Source: Burkholderiaceae bacterium (GTDB lineage Bacteria; Pseudomonadota; Gammaproteobacteria; Burkholderiales; Burkholderiaceae_C). From it: a DNA stretch of 64,000 nt. Both the position numbers and the translations under genes were made by a program. This document shows positions 46,164-54,086 of the stretch, piece by piece. The stretch's first letter is position 1. Each line of letters begins with the position of its first letter. The stretch spans positions 62,001 to 126,000 of the forward strand of contig JAFEHU010000056.1 of NCBI GenBank assembly GCA_017848435.1. Direction: 5' to 3'. The notes under the pieces are model-generated. The model was given only the letters and a program-made list of their open reading frames with translations. It was not told the DNA's origin and ran no database searches.

Positions 46164-47267
46164 ATGTTATTCCATTCTTCCCTTCGCAAGGAGCTGGCCC
46201 GGAGTTTCGGGGCCACGCTGGTGGTGTTGGTCACCATCGTCATGTCGATGATCCTGATCCGCACGCTCGGCCAGGCCACCAAGGGCTCGGTCAACCCGCA
46301 GGAGGTGATGCTGGTGATGGGCTACACCGTGCTTGGCTACATGCCCACCATCCTGACGCTGTCGCTGTTCATCGCCATCGTCTCCACGCTGTCGCGCATG
46401 TACAAGGACAGCGAAATGGTGATCTGGTTCGCCAGTGGCCGCGGTCTGGCAAGCTTCCTCTCCCCGTTGCTGCGCTTTGCCTGGCCGGTGCTGGCGGTGA
46501 TTGCCGCGTTCGCGCTCCTGATCTGGCCCTGGGCCAACCAGCAGACGGCCGAACTGCGCGAACGCTACGAACGCCGGGGCGACCTCGACCGGGTGGCGCC
46601 GGGGCAGTTCCAGACCTCGGCCAGTGGCAGCCGGGTGTTTTTCATCGACAAGGACGCGGCCAGCACCGGCGGCAGCAAAAATGTCTTCATCTCCACCAGC
46701 GAGAATGGCAAGGACACCGTCACCTCGGCCCAGAGCGGCCGCATCGAGATTGTCGGCAACGACCAGATGCTGCGCCTCAGCAGCGGCCAGCGGCTGGAAA
46801 CCACCGTGGCCACCGGTGAAATCCAGATCAGCGAGTTCGCCGACTACAGCACCCGCGTGGGGACCTCGCGCCTGAGCCTGCCCGGTGAGCTGCCGGTGCG
46901 GGCGCGCAGCACCCAGACCCTGCTGGTGGAGCGCACCGCGCCACACCTGGGCGAGCTGGCCTGGCGCCTCGGGCTGGCGCTGGCGGCGTTCAACTGCGTG
47001 GTGATCGCGCTGGTGCTCTCCAGCGTCAACCCGCGGGTGGGCCGCGCCGGGGGCATGGTGTTTGCGCTGTTCACCTTCATCGTCTACTACAACCTGATCA
47101 ACCTCGGCCAGAGCTGGGTCACCGGCGGCCGTGCCAGCTTTGCCGGTTTCATGCTGGGCCTGCACGGGGGCGGCCTGCTGCTGGGCCTGCTGTGGTTGGC
47201 CAAACGCCACAACAACTGGACGCTGCGCAGCCTGCTGCGCCCGCGCACACGGATAAGCACCGAATGA
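46164..47267 (+). CDS. lptF: LPS export permease LptF
   Basis: 367 residues from ATG 46164. Membrane helices at both ends flank a periplasmic beta-jellyroll: SLRKELARSFGATLVVLVTI at the start, MPTILTLSLFIAIVSTLSRM, then GRAGGMVFALFTFIVYYNLI at the C terminus. It pairs with LptG and the LptB ATPase to lift LPS out of the inner membrane. It overlaps lptG by ATGA; pepA is divergent, as in many Proteobacteria. Confidence 0.95.
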   Translation: MLFHSSLRKELARSFGATLVVLVTIVMSMILIRTLGQATKGSVNPQEVMLVMGYTVLGYMPTILTLSLFIAIVSTLSRMYKDSEMVIWFASGRGLASFLSPLLRFAWPVLAVIAAFALLIWPWANQQTAELRERYERRGDLDRVAPGQFQTSASGSRVFFIDKDAASTGGSKNVFISTSENGKDTVTSAQSGRIEIVGNDQMLRLSSGQRLETTVATGEIQISEFADYSTRVGTSRLSLPGELPVRARSTQTLLVERTAPHLGELAWRLGLALAAFNCVVIALVLSSVNPRVGRAGGMVFALFTFIVYYNLINLGQSWVTGGRASFAGFMLGLHGGGLLLGLLWLAKRHNNWTLRSLLRPRTRISTE

Positions 47268-48373
47268 GAACCATCCGCCGCCTGATTTACGGCGAGGTGC
47301 TGGCCTCGGTCGGCTATGTCACGCTGGGCTTTCTGGCGCTGTTCTTCTTCTTCGACTTTGTCGACGAGCTGCAGTCCATTGGCAAAAACAGCCTGGGCGG
47401 CACGTACCAGGTTCGCCATGCGCTGTTGTACGTGGCGCTGCGCGTGCCGACCCACTGGTACGAGCTGCTGCCGATCGCGGTGCTGATTGGCACCATCTTC
47501 GTGATGGCGCGGCTGGCCCAAAGCTCGGAATACACCATCCTGCGCACCAGTGGCCTGGGGCCCTGGCGGGCGCTCAACACCCTGCTGGGTCTGGGCGCGA
47601 TGTTCGTGGTGCTGACCTTTGCAGTGGGTGACTACCTCGCCCCCTTGAGCGAACGCACCGCACAGATCGTCAAGGCCCGCTTCGAGGGCCGGGTGTCCAT
47701 CGGCCAGACCGGCGCCTGGCTGAAAGAAAAATTGCCCGACGGCAGCTACGCCGCCAACATCAGCGCGCTCTCACCCGACGGGGGCATGCGCGGCGTGCGG
47801 GTGTTCGAATTCGACAACGACGGCTTCATGCGCGCCCTGACACAGGCCGACAGTGCCCGTTTCGGCCAGGACAACGCCTGGAACATGACGGGGGTGAGCC
47901 GCAGCGAGTTTGCACGCCCCACCAGCGAGCAGGCCAACGTGGTCCGGCGCAAGCTGGACAGCTACCGCCTGCCCACCGCCATCAACGCCGAAATGGTGTC
48001 GGTCGCGCTGCTCAAGCCTGACCGCATGAGCACGGTGGACCTGTTCCAGTACATCCAGCACCTGGAAACCAATGGCCAGACCGCCCAGCGCTACGAAATT
48101 GAGTTCTGGCGCAAGGTGTTCTACCCGCTCAGCTGCCTGGTGATGGTAGTGCTGGCGCTGCCGTTCGCCTACCTGCATTTCCGCAGCGGTGGCATCACCG
48201 CCTACGTGTTTGGCGGCGTGATGATCGGCATCAGCTTCTTTTTGCTGAACAACGTGTTTGGCTACATCGGCAACCTGCGCAACTGGGAGCCTTGGCTGGC
48301 CGCCGCCTCGCCAGGCCTGCTCTACATGCTGATGTCCCTCGGGGCGTTTGGCTGGCTGGTGTTGCGGCGATGA
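47264..48373 (+). CDS. lptG: LPS export permease LptG
   Basis: 369 residues from ATG 47264. Family patterns: IRRLIYGEVLASVGYVTLGF, HWYELLPIAVLIGTIFVMAR, LAQSSEYTILRTSGLGPWRA, and C-terminal YPLSCLVMVVLALPFAYLHF with GVMIGISFFLLNNVFGYIGN. Jellyroll domain between the helices. It overlaps lptF and the following chelatase gene by ATGA each. Confidence 0.95.
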   Translation: MRTIRRLIYGEVLASVGYVTLGFLALFFFFDFVDELQSIGKNSLGGTYQVRHALLYVALRVPTHWYELLPIAVLIGTIFVMARLAQSSEYTILRTSGLGPWRALNTLLGLGAMFVVLTFAVGDYLAPLSERTAQIVKARFEGRVSIGQTGAWLKEKLPDGSYAANISALSPDGGMRGVRVFEFDNDGFMRALTQADSARFGQDNAWNMTGVSRSEFARPTSEQANVVRRKLDSYRLPTAINAEMVSVALLKPDRMSTVDLFQYIQHLETNGQTAQRYEIEFWRKVFYPLSCLVMVVLALPFAYLHFRSGGITAYVFGGVMIGISFFLLNNVFGYIGNLRNWEPWLAAASPGLLYMLMSLGAFGWLVLRR

Positions 48374-48729
48374 CACACGCGATCGTTCTGTTTGCCCACG
48401 GCTCGCGCGACCCGCTGTGGCACAAGCCGATGGAAGCGGTGGCACAGCGCATCCGTGACCGCGAAGCCGATGCGCTGGTGGCCTGTGCCTACCTGGAGTT
48501 GAGCCCACCCGACCTGCCCACCTGCGTGGCTGGGCTGGTCGGCCAGCACGCCAGCACCATCCGCGTGTTGCCGATGTTCCTCGGGGTTGGCAAGCACGCC
48601 CGTGAAGACCTGCCGTTGCTGATCGCCCAACTGCGAACAGACCACCCCCAGGTGGTTTTCGAATTGATGCCCGCCGTGGGCGAAGACACCCGTTTGATCG
48701 AAACCCTGGCCCATATTGCACTTTCATAG
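48370..48729 (+). CDS. Small sirohydrochlorin chelatase (CbiX type)
   Basis: 119 residues, the size of the short single-domain CbiX proteins. AIVLFAHGSRDPLWHKPMEA carries the catalytic His, and VACAYLELSPPDLP and IRVLPMFLGVGKHAREDLP are typical (second metal His in KHAREDLP). It inserts Fe or Co into sirohydrochlorin. The CysB-type regulator gene 58 bp downstream suggests service of siroheme for sulfite reductase. Translationally coupled to lptG, an unusual pairing. Confidence 0.9.
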   Translation: MTHAIVLFAHGSRDPLWHKPMEAVAQRIRDREADALVACAYLELSPPDLPTCVAGLVGQHASTIRVLPMFLGVGKHAREDLPLLIAQLRTDHPQVVFELMPAVGEDTRLIETLAHIALS

Positions 48730-48787
48730 ACTTGTTATTGCATAATGAATCCTTCTGTTAGCTCGAATTCATATATACAAACAGGCC

Positions 48788-49732
48788 ATGAACCTCCACC
48801 AGTTCCGTTTCGTGCAGGAAGCCGCACGCCGCAACCTCAACCTGACCGAGGCGGCCAAGGCGCTGCACACCTCGCAGCCAGGCGTGTCCAAAGCCATCAT
48901 CGAACTGGAAGAAGAGCTGGGTGTGGAGATTTTTGCGCGCCACGGCAAACGCCTCAAACGCATCACCGAGCCCGGCCAGCATGTGCTCAAGAGCATTGAA
49001 CTCATCATGCGCGAGGTGGGCAACCTCAAACGCATCGGCGAACAGTTCAGCGCCCAGGACAGCGGCACGCTGAGCATTGCCACCACCCACACCCAGGCCC
49101 GCTACGTGCTGCCGGTGCCGGTGGCCAAACTGCGCGAGGCTTTCCCCAAGGTCAACGTCAGCCTGCACCAGGGCGCGCCCGACCAGGTGGCCAAAATGCT
49201 GATCGACGAAGTGGCCGAAATCGGCATTGCCACCGAATCGCTGGCCAACTACCCCGAACTGGTGACCCTGCCCTGCTACGAATGGCAGCACATGCTGGTG
49301 CTGCCGGCCAACCATCCGCTCGCGGCAAAAGAGCGCATCACGCTCGAAGACATTGCCAGCGAACCGGTCATCACCTACCACCCATCGTTCACCGGCCGCA
49401 CCCGCATTGACCAGGCTTTTGCCGCACGCAAGCTGGTGCCGCGCATTGCGCTCGAAGCCATCGACTCCGACGTGATCAAGACCTATGTGCGGCTGGGGCT
49501 GGGCGTGGGCATCGTGGCCGAAATGGCGGTGCGCGACGACGGCACCAACACCGACCTGGTGATACGCCCGGGTGGCGTGCTGTTCGGCCAGAACGTGACC
49601 CGCGTGGCGTTCAAACGCGGCGCCTACCTGCGCAACTTTGTCTACACCTTTGCCGAGCTTCTGGGCGACCGGCTCGACCGCAAGCTGATTGCCCGCGCCA
49701 TGACGGGCCACGAGGACGATTACGAACTGTGA
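48788..49732 (+). CDS. CysB-family LysR regulator
   Basis: 314 residues. The N-terminal helix-turn-helix FVQEAARRNLNLTEAAKALH with SQPGVSKAIIELEEELG is of the CysB/Cbl subgroup, and the effector domain begins TLSIATTHTQARYVLPVPVA and contains YEWQHMLVLPANHPL and LGLGVGIVAEMAV. It controls sulfate or sulfonate assimilation in response to O-acetylserine or related signals. Preceded by an AT-rich 58-bp region with CATAAT at 48741-48746, a possible -10, but no good -35 spacing. Whether it is CysB or Cbl cannot be told here. Confidence 0.93.
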   Translation: MNLHQFRFVQEAARRNLNLTEAAKALHTSQPGVSKAIIELEEELGVEIFARHGKRLKRITEPGQHVLKSIELIMREVGNLKRIGEQFSAQDSGTLSIATTHTQARYVLPVPVAKLREAFPKVNVSLHQGAPDQVAKMLIDEVAEIGIATESLANYPELVTLPCYEWQHMLVLPANHPLAAKERITLEDIASEPVITYHPSFTGRTRIDQAFAARKLVPRIALEAIDSDVIKTYVRLGLGVGIVAEMAVRDDGTNTDLVIRPGGVLFGQNVTRVAFKRGAYLRNFVYTFAELLGDRLDRKLIARAMTGHEDDYEL

Positions 49733-49792
49733 GCGGCCGCAGGCTTGCTGGCGGCCGGGGCGACAACTTTCAATGCCATGCCCGTGCTGGCT

Positions 49793-50347
49793 TTACCAGC
49801 GCTCCTTCAGCCCGGTGAACATGGCACGGATCAGCCGGGTACGTTCAAGACGGCCCACCACGATAGCGGCCAAGGCATGACAGAACGCCAGTACGATCAG
49901 GCCATTGGCCGCCAGTTCGTGCAACTCCTGCAGCCATTCCTCGCCCCAGAACGCGTCCAGCGATTGCATCCAGCCCGAGAGCCCCAGTGTGAGCACCGAC
50001 GCCATCAGCGCCAGCATCATCAGCGCGCCGAGCGGGTTGTGCCCGGCATGGAATTCGTGCTGCCCCGACAGCAAGCCCGCCACATGCCGGCGCAGGCGTG
50101 ATGGCGTTGGGAAGAAGCTGCTGAACCGGGCATGGCGTGTGCCAATGAACCCCCACCCGATCCGTGCAACCACCAGGGCTGAGGCCGCATAGCCAAGCCA
50201 TTGGTGGATGTTCTTGCCGTCGTCCAGCCAGAAGTAGTTGACGAGCACACAGCCCACCAGACTCCAGTGGAACACGCGGACAAAACGGTCCCACACAGGC
50301 ACCGGCTGGATCAACAAGGGTCGGGCGCTCATGGCGTCAAACAGCAT
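49793..50347 (-). CDS. Cytochrome b561-like membrane protein
   Basis: 184 residues with four membrane helices. Histidines placed for two hemes: VRVFHWSLVGCVL, NIHQWLGYAAS, EFHAGHNPLGALMML and LVLAFCH-type ending VLAFCHALAAIVVG. This is the small diheme cytochrome b group often found beside PepSY proteins and thought to pass electrons across the inner membrane. The start makes TGATG with the PepSY stop, so the two are coupled. Shares the PepSY promoter described at 50656-50688. Confidence 0.92.
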   Translation of the reverse strand: MLFDAMSARPLLIQPVPVWDRFVRVFHWSLVGCVLVNYFWLDDGKNIHQWLGYAASALVVARIGWGFIGTRHARFSSFFPTPSRLRRHVAGLLSGQHEFHAGHNPLGALMMLALMASVLTLGLSGWMQSLDAFWGEEWLQELHELAANGLIVLAFCHALAAIVVGRLERTRLIRAMFTGLKERW

Positions 50348-50607
50348 CAGGCCTTGACTTCGAGGACTTTGGCATTGCTGGGGTCAAAGTAGATTTCGAC
50401 TTTCTTGCCGGTCTTGTCAAAACCGTAGATTTCATAGCACTGGCCCTTGCTGACCTTGAAGGTCTTGATCTGGTAGCCCTGGGCTTCCAGGCCCTTCTTG
50501 AAGTCGGCTTCTTTCATCCATTTGGCTTGTGGCACGGTGCAGGTGGGGCCAGCCAGGGCGGCGGACGACATGGCGACCAAGAGAGAAGCAATAGCAATGG
50601 ATTTCAT
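50347..50607 (-). CDS. PepSY-domain periplasmic protein
   Basis: 86 residues from ATG 50607 with AGGAAAC upstream. Signal peptide SIAIASLLVAMSSAALAG. The mature part is a single PepSY unit: KEADFKKGLEAQGYQIKTFK, then GQCYEIYGFDKTGKKVEIYF and DPSNAKVLEV, with two cysteines. PepSY proteins are small envelope inhibitors or sensors of unclear ligand. First gene with the cytochrome gene; divergent from the two-component system. Confidence 0.9.
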   Translation of the reverse strand: MKSIAIASLLVAMSSAALAGPTCTVPQAKWMKEADFKKGLEAQGYQIKTFKVSKGQCYEIYGFDKTGKKVEIYFDPSNAKVLEVKA

Positions 50608-50655
50608 GGTGTTTCCTGTGGGTGGTTGAGTGCCAGCCCAGTGGCTGGTGGATGT

Positions 50656-50688
50656 ATTGAAACGCCCCAAAGTGAATTGACCCTGAAG
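50656..50688 (-). promoter_or_regulatory. Two-component promoter, PepSY-cytochrome side
   Basis: Minus strand CTTCAG (50683-50688), 5 bp, ATTCAC (50672-50677), 10 bp, TTCAAT (50656-50661). Same half-site spacing and the same 10-bp distance to the -10 as three other sites in the neighbourhood. The second half-site is the weakest of the four. Start would be near 50649, giving a 40-nt leader to ATG 50607. Confidence 0.5.
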
Positions 50689-50753
50689 AAAGCACGGGAG
50701 ATGTTTCCGTCTGCAACTGCGTTCTGCAGAGCCTCAAAAATGCCCAGCAGGGT

Positions 50754-50786
50754 CTTAAGGCGCTCTTCAGAATCAAACGGTCAAAT
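50754..50786 (+). promoter_or_regulatory. Two-component promoter, regulator side (autoregulation)
   Basis: CTTAAG (50754-50759), GCGCT, CTTCAG (50765-50770), 10 bp, TCAAAT (50781-50786). CTTAAG-N5 followed by a near copy is the layout of PmrA/QseB-type boxes. Placed 27 bp before ATG 50813, so it probably makes the regulator activate its own operon. Confidence 0.6.
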
Positions 50787-50812
50787 GCAGCACTTTGACC
50801 CAGAAAAATGCC

Positions 50813-51478
50813 ATGCGAGTCCTGTTAGTTGAAGACGATGCGGCCTTGGCCGACGCCATCAAGTCCTACTTGGCCAGAAAATCGTTCAAGGTCGACCACG
50901 CGCTGACGCTGGCCTCCGCCCGGTCCTTGCTGCCCCTGGCAAAGTGGGACGCGATGCTGCTTGACCTGCACTTGCCAGACGGCGACGGTTTGAGCCTGAT
51001 CCCCACCGCACGCCACAGACTGCCCACATTGCCCATCATCGTGTTGACTGCACGCGACCAGATCTCCGACCGGGTGCGTGGGCTGGACAGTGGCGCAGAT
51101 GACTATCTGATCAAACCATTCGACCCCGATGAGTTGCTGGCCCGTTTGCGGGCCATTGAACGGCGGCGCAGCGGCGGTGCCACGGCGGTGGTGACGGTGG
51201 GCCATCTGGTCATTGACCTGGGCAACATGACCGTGTCCCGCCGCGATGAACCGGTTTCACTGACGGCCAAGGAATGGAGCCTGTTGCGGGTTTTGGCATC
51301 CCGTCTGGACCGCATCCACCTGAAGTCGTCGCTGATGGAGGCTCTTTACAGCTTTGACGACGATGTGGGCAGCAACACACTGGAAGTGTTCATTTACAAC
51401 CTGCGTAAAAAATTGGGCGCCAACTCGATCCAGAACGTGCGTGGCATGGGTTACCGGCTCAACAGCAACGACCTGTGA
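50813..51478 (+). CDS. OmpR-family response regulator (QseB/PmrA-like)
   Basis: 221 residues from ATG 50813; an upstream in-frame start at 50795 is less likely given the promoter position. The receiver has VEDDAALADA, phosphoacceptor Asp51 in LLDLHLPDGDG, the Thr in VLTARD and Lys in LIKPFDPDE. The C-terminal winged helix has VSLTAKEWSLLRVLAS and NTLEVFIYNLRKKLG with VRGMGYRL. Binds direct repeats as a dimer. It overlaps the kinase gene by GTGA. Probable targets are the four boxes described in this window. Confidence 0.95.
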   Translation: MRVLLVEDDAALADAIKSYLARKSFKVDHALTLASARSLLPLAKWDAMLLDLHLPDGDGLSLIPTARHRLPTLPIIVLTARDQISDRVRGLDSGADDYLIKPFDPDELLARLRAIERRRSGGATAVVTVGHLVIDLGNMTVSRRDEPVSLTAKEWSLLRVLASRLDRIHLKSSLMEALYSFDDDVGSNTLEVFIYNLRKKLGANSIQNVRGMGYRLNSNDL

Positions 51479-52860
51479 AAAACACCAACAGCCTGGTCAG
51501 CAAGCTGACGCGGTCGCTGCTTTTGGCCGTCGGTTGCGCATGGATTGCGATTGCTGTTTCAGCCGCCTGGCTGGCACAAAGCGAGGTCAATGAGAGCATG
51601 GACAGTGCGCTGGTGGATACCGCCCAGCGCCTGATTGACCTTGCGGCCCACGACCTAGTGGTGCACAACCAGGCACCCGGGCAAGCCCTGACAGGCAAGC
51701 GCGACCTGAACACATCCAACCAGGTTGGCAGCAGCAATGCCAACTTCAGCGACGACCACATCTTCTACCAGGTGGTCAATGCAGACCACGCTGTTTTACT
51801 GCGCTCCACAGATGCGCCGGCAGCGGCACTGAAAGTCCCTCTGGAAAACGGCTTCACAGAACTTGAAGCCTTGCGCGTGTACACCTACAAACAACCCGAA
51901 CGGCCCCTGTACATCCATGTGGCTGACTCGCTCGACCACCGAAGCAAGGCCGAGTCAGAACTCATGCTCACCATGTTGCTGCCTATGCTGCTGGTCTTGC
52001 CGATGCTGGCCTGGCTGATCTACGCCATCACACGCGCAGCACTGGCCGAAGTGCAAACCATTGCCGACGAGATCGCACAACGGCATGGCGCTGACCTGCG
52101 CCCCCTCCCGGACGGCGACCGCTCGTCTGAAATCGAGGTCATTGCCATCAACACCAACCGGCTGCTCCTGAGGCTGGGTGATGCGCTCGACACCGAAAAA
52201 TCCTTGGCAGCCAACGCGGCCCACGAACTGCGAACCCCGCTGGCCACGGCGCAGTTGCGGCTGCATGCGCTGCTGGGAATGTCGCTGGACGCAGCATCCA
52301 GGGCCGAAGCCACCATGGCACTTGAATCCCTGGTGCAATTGAACCGACGGGCCGAGAAGCTGCTGCAGCTGTCGCGCGCAGAGTCTGGCGCCACCCTGAC
52401 CTATCAGCCGATCCAGCTGACCACCCTGGCAGCCACGGTGGTGCAGGAGTTCTGGAGCGACCCGAAGCTGCTGGACCGCATCCAGCTGCACACACCGGAG
52501 GACGACGATGTGGTGGCCCTGGGGGATTTTGATGCGATTGCCATCGTGGTCCGCAACCTGATCGAGAATGCCGTGCGCCATGCACCCAACAGCCTGATCG
52601 ACGTGATGGTGGAAACACCTGCACTGATCCGGGTCAGAGACCAGGGCCCGGGCGTCGACCCCAGGACACTGGGCCTGATTCGCCTTCGGCACGTGAAAAG
52701 CCAGCGGGACACCACTGGCTATGGCCTGGGCATGTCCATCATCTCCACGGTGGTCACCCGGCACCAGGGCCGTCTTGAACTGCTGTCGCCCCCACCAGGG
52801 CTGGCACAAGGCTTCGAGGCCCAGGTCCACCTCTTGCCCGCTAGCGCCGCGTTGGCCTGA
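51475..52860 (+). CDS. Sensor histidine kinase (QseC-like)
   Basis: 461 residues from GTG 51475. TM1 at about 13-34, a periplasmic domain of about 130 residues starting with QSEVNESMDSALVDTAQRLI as in QseC, and TM2 at about 165-187. The HisKA has H250 in NAAHELRTPLATAQ, the N box VRNLIENAVRHAP, G1 VRDQGPGVDP and G2 TGYGLGMSII. The F-box is short and unusual (LGLIRLRHVKSQ). The signal is not known; target genes (metal-type RND pump, PepSY, cytochrome) suggest a metal or redox cue, which is inference. Confidence 0.95.
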   Translation: MKNTNSLVSKLTRSLLLAVGCAWIAIAVSAAWLAQSEVNESMDSALVDTAQRLIDLAAHDLVVHNQAPGQALTGKRDLNTSNQVGSSNANFSDDHIFYQVVNADHAVLLRSTDAPAAALKVPLENGFTELEALRVYTYKQPERPLYIHVADSLDHRSKAESELMLTMLLPMLLVLPMLAWLIYAITRAALAEVQTIADEIAQRHGADLRPLPDGDRSSEIEVIAINTNRLLLRLGDALDTEKSLAANAAHELRTPLATAQLRLHALLGMSLDAASRAEATMALESLVQLNRRAEKLLQLSRAESGATLTYQPIQLTTLAATVVQEFWSDPKLLDRIQLHTPEDDDVVALGDFDAIAIVVRNLIENAVRHAPNSLIDVMVETPALIRVRDQGPGVDPRTLGLIRLRHVKSQRDTTGYGLGMSIISTVVTRHQGRLELLSPPPGLAQGFEAQVHLLPASAALA

Positions 52861-52902
52861 GTGCCCTGCGCCAAGGCCTGCCGACCGGCTTGGCCTCGGC
52901 AT

Positions 52903-52935
52903 CTTCATTTTCATTTCAGGGCAAACACCTAGGCT
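52903..52935 (+). promoter_or_regulatory. Two-component promoter of the RND operon
   Basis: CTTCAT (52903-52908), TTTCA, TTTCAG (52914-52919), 10 bp, TAGGCT (52930-52935). The start should be near 52942, 47 nt before ATG 52989. The -10 is poor, which fits dependence on an activator. It lies just after the kinase gene, so some read-through from the regulator operon is also possible. Confidence 0.55.
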
Positions 52936-52988
52936 CCTTGGTGAGCACTCTCACACGCCATTTCATGGCCAGAAACCCCACACAGACC

Positions 52989-54077
52989 ATGCATAAAGCC
53001 ACCCTTTTGTTCAACCTTGCCCTGGTCACATCCACCCTGAGTGCCCCGTGGCTGACCCAGGCCAACGCGGCCACACCGGCGCCCCTGATCGAGGTCAGCC
53101 CCAACCAGATCCAGGCCATGGGTTTGAAGACCTTTCAGGTGGTTGCTGGCAACCACGGCGCGTCCACCCGTTACCCGGCCACTGTGGTGGTGCCTGCTGC
53201 GCAGCAGCGCATTGTTGCGGCACCGCTGCCAGGACTGGTCAGCAACCTGCGTGCCAGTGTGGGGGAGAACGTGCGTTCGGGCCAGGTGCTCGCGGTGGTT
53301 CAGAGCACCCAGGCCCAGGAACTGCAGCGCGACCTTCACATCTCGTCCAGCCAGTCTTCCCTGCAGATTGGCACGCTGGCCAGAGAAGAGCAGTTGTACA
53401 AAGAGGGCCTGATTGCCCTGTCCCGGCTCGAAATGAGCCGCTCACAGGCCCGCGACGCACAGATCCAGCAACAGGCGCGGCAGCGCGCAGCCGCAGAGGC
53501 AGGCGTCTCCGCGCAAGGCCTGGGCGGACAGCTCTCGCTGGTATCGCCCATCAGTGGTGTGATTCTGGCGCGTGAGGCCGTGATGGGGCAGCGGGTTGAC
53601 CAGGCCACGCCGCTGTTCCGCATTGCCAACCTGTCGCAGCTCTGGATCGAGCTGCAAGTGCCCGCACGAGAAGCTCCCAGCATCAAGCTGGGCCACGAGG
53701 TTCGGGTGCTCGGCACCCACACGCCGGCACGTGTGATTGCCGTCGGCAGCACCGTGGAGATGGCCAGCCAGACTGTGCTGGTGCGTGCCGCACTGCCGCC
53801 GTCGACCACCGATGTCCGGGCCGGGCAGGCGATCGAGGTTGAACTCACACGCCTCGACACCGACGTTGCAGCCGTTCCCGCCGCTGCGGTGCTGACCGAC
53901 GCCGACCGGTCGGTTGTTTTTGTCGAAGCTGGGCCGGGGCAATACCGGGTGTTGGGGGTGCAGTACGTCAGCGCCTCTGGCGGGACCACTTACGTGCGTG
54001 GCTTGCCGGTGAACAGCAAGGTCGTGGTCCAGGGAACGGCCGCGATGAAGTCCATGCTGGCTGCCAGCCGTCCCTGA
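52989..54077 (+). CDS. RND efflux periplasmic adaptor (HME system)
   Basis: 362 residues from ATG 52989; longer in-frame starts (52890, 52965) would cover the promoter. Signal peptide LFNLALVTSTLSAPWLTQANA. Adaptor fold of the CzcB/CusB kind: IVAAPLPGLVSNLRASVGEN, GQVLAVVQSTQAQELQRDLH, a short helical hairpin, SPISGVILAREAVMGQRVDQ and LWIELQVPAREAPSIKLGHE. No N-terminal His- or Met-rich metal-binding extension is seen. First gene of a four-gene operon. Confidence 0.93.
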   Translation: MHKATLLFNLALVTSTLSAPWLTQANAATPAPLIEVSPNQIQAMGLKTFQVVAGNHGASTRYPATVVVPAAQQRIVAAPLPGLVSNLRASVGENVRSGQVLAVVQSTQAQELQRDLHISSSQSSLQIGTLAREEQLYKEGLIALSRLEMSRSQARDAQIQQQARQRAAAEAGVSAQGLGGQLSLVSPISGVILAREAVMGQRVDQATPLFRIANLSQLWIELQVPAREAPSIKLGHEVRVLGTHTPARVIAVGSTVEMASQTVLVRAALPPSTTDVRAGQAIEVELTRLDTDVAAVPAAAVLTDADRSVVFVEAGPGQYRVLGVQYVSASGGTTYVRGLPVNSKVVVQGTAAMKSMLAASRP

Positions 54078-54086
54078 GAACCACAC

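Noticed and set aside
48716-48746. Sigma-70 promoter TTGCAC ... CATAAT before the CysB-type gene
   Set aside because: Spacer of 19 bp is too long for a confident call, and alternative hexamers are equally weak.
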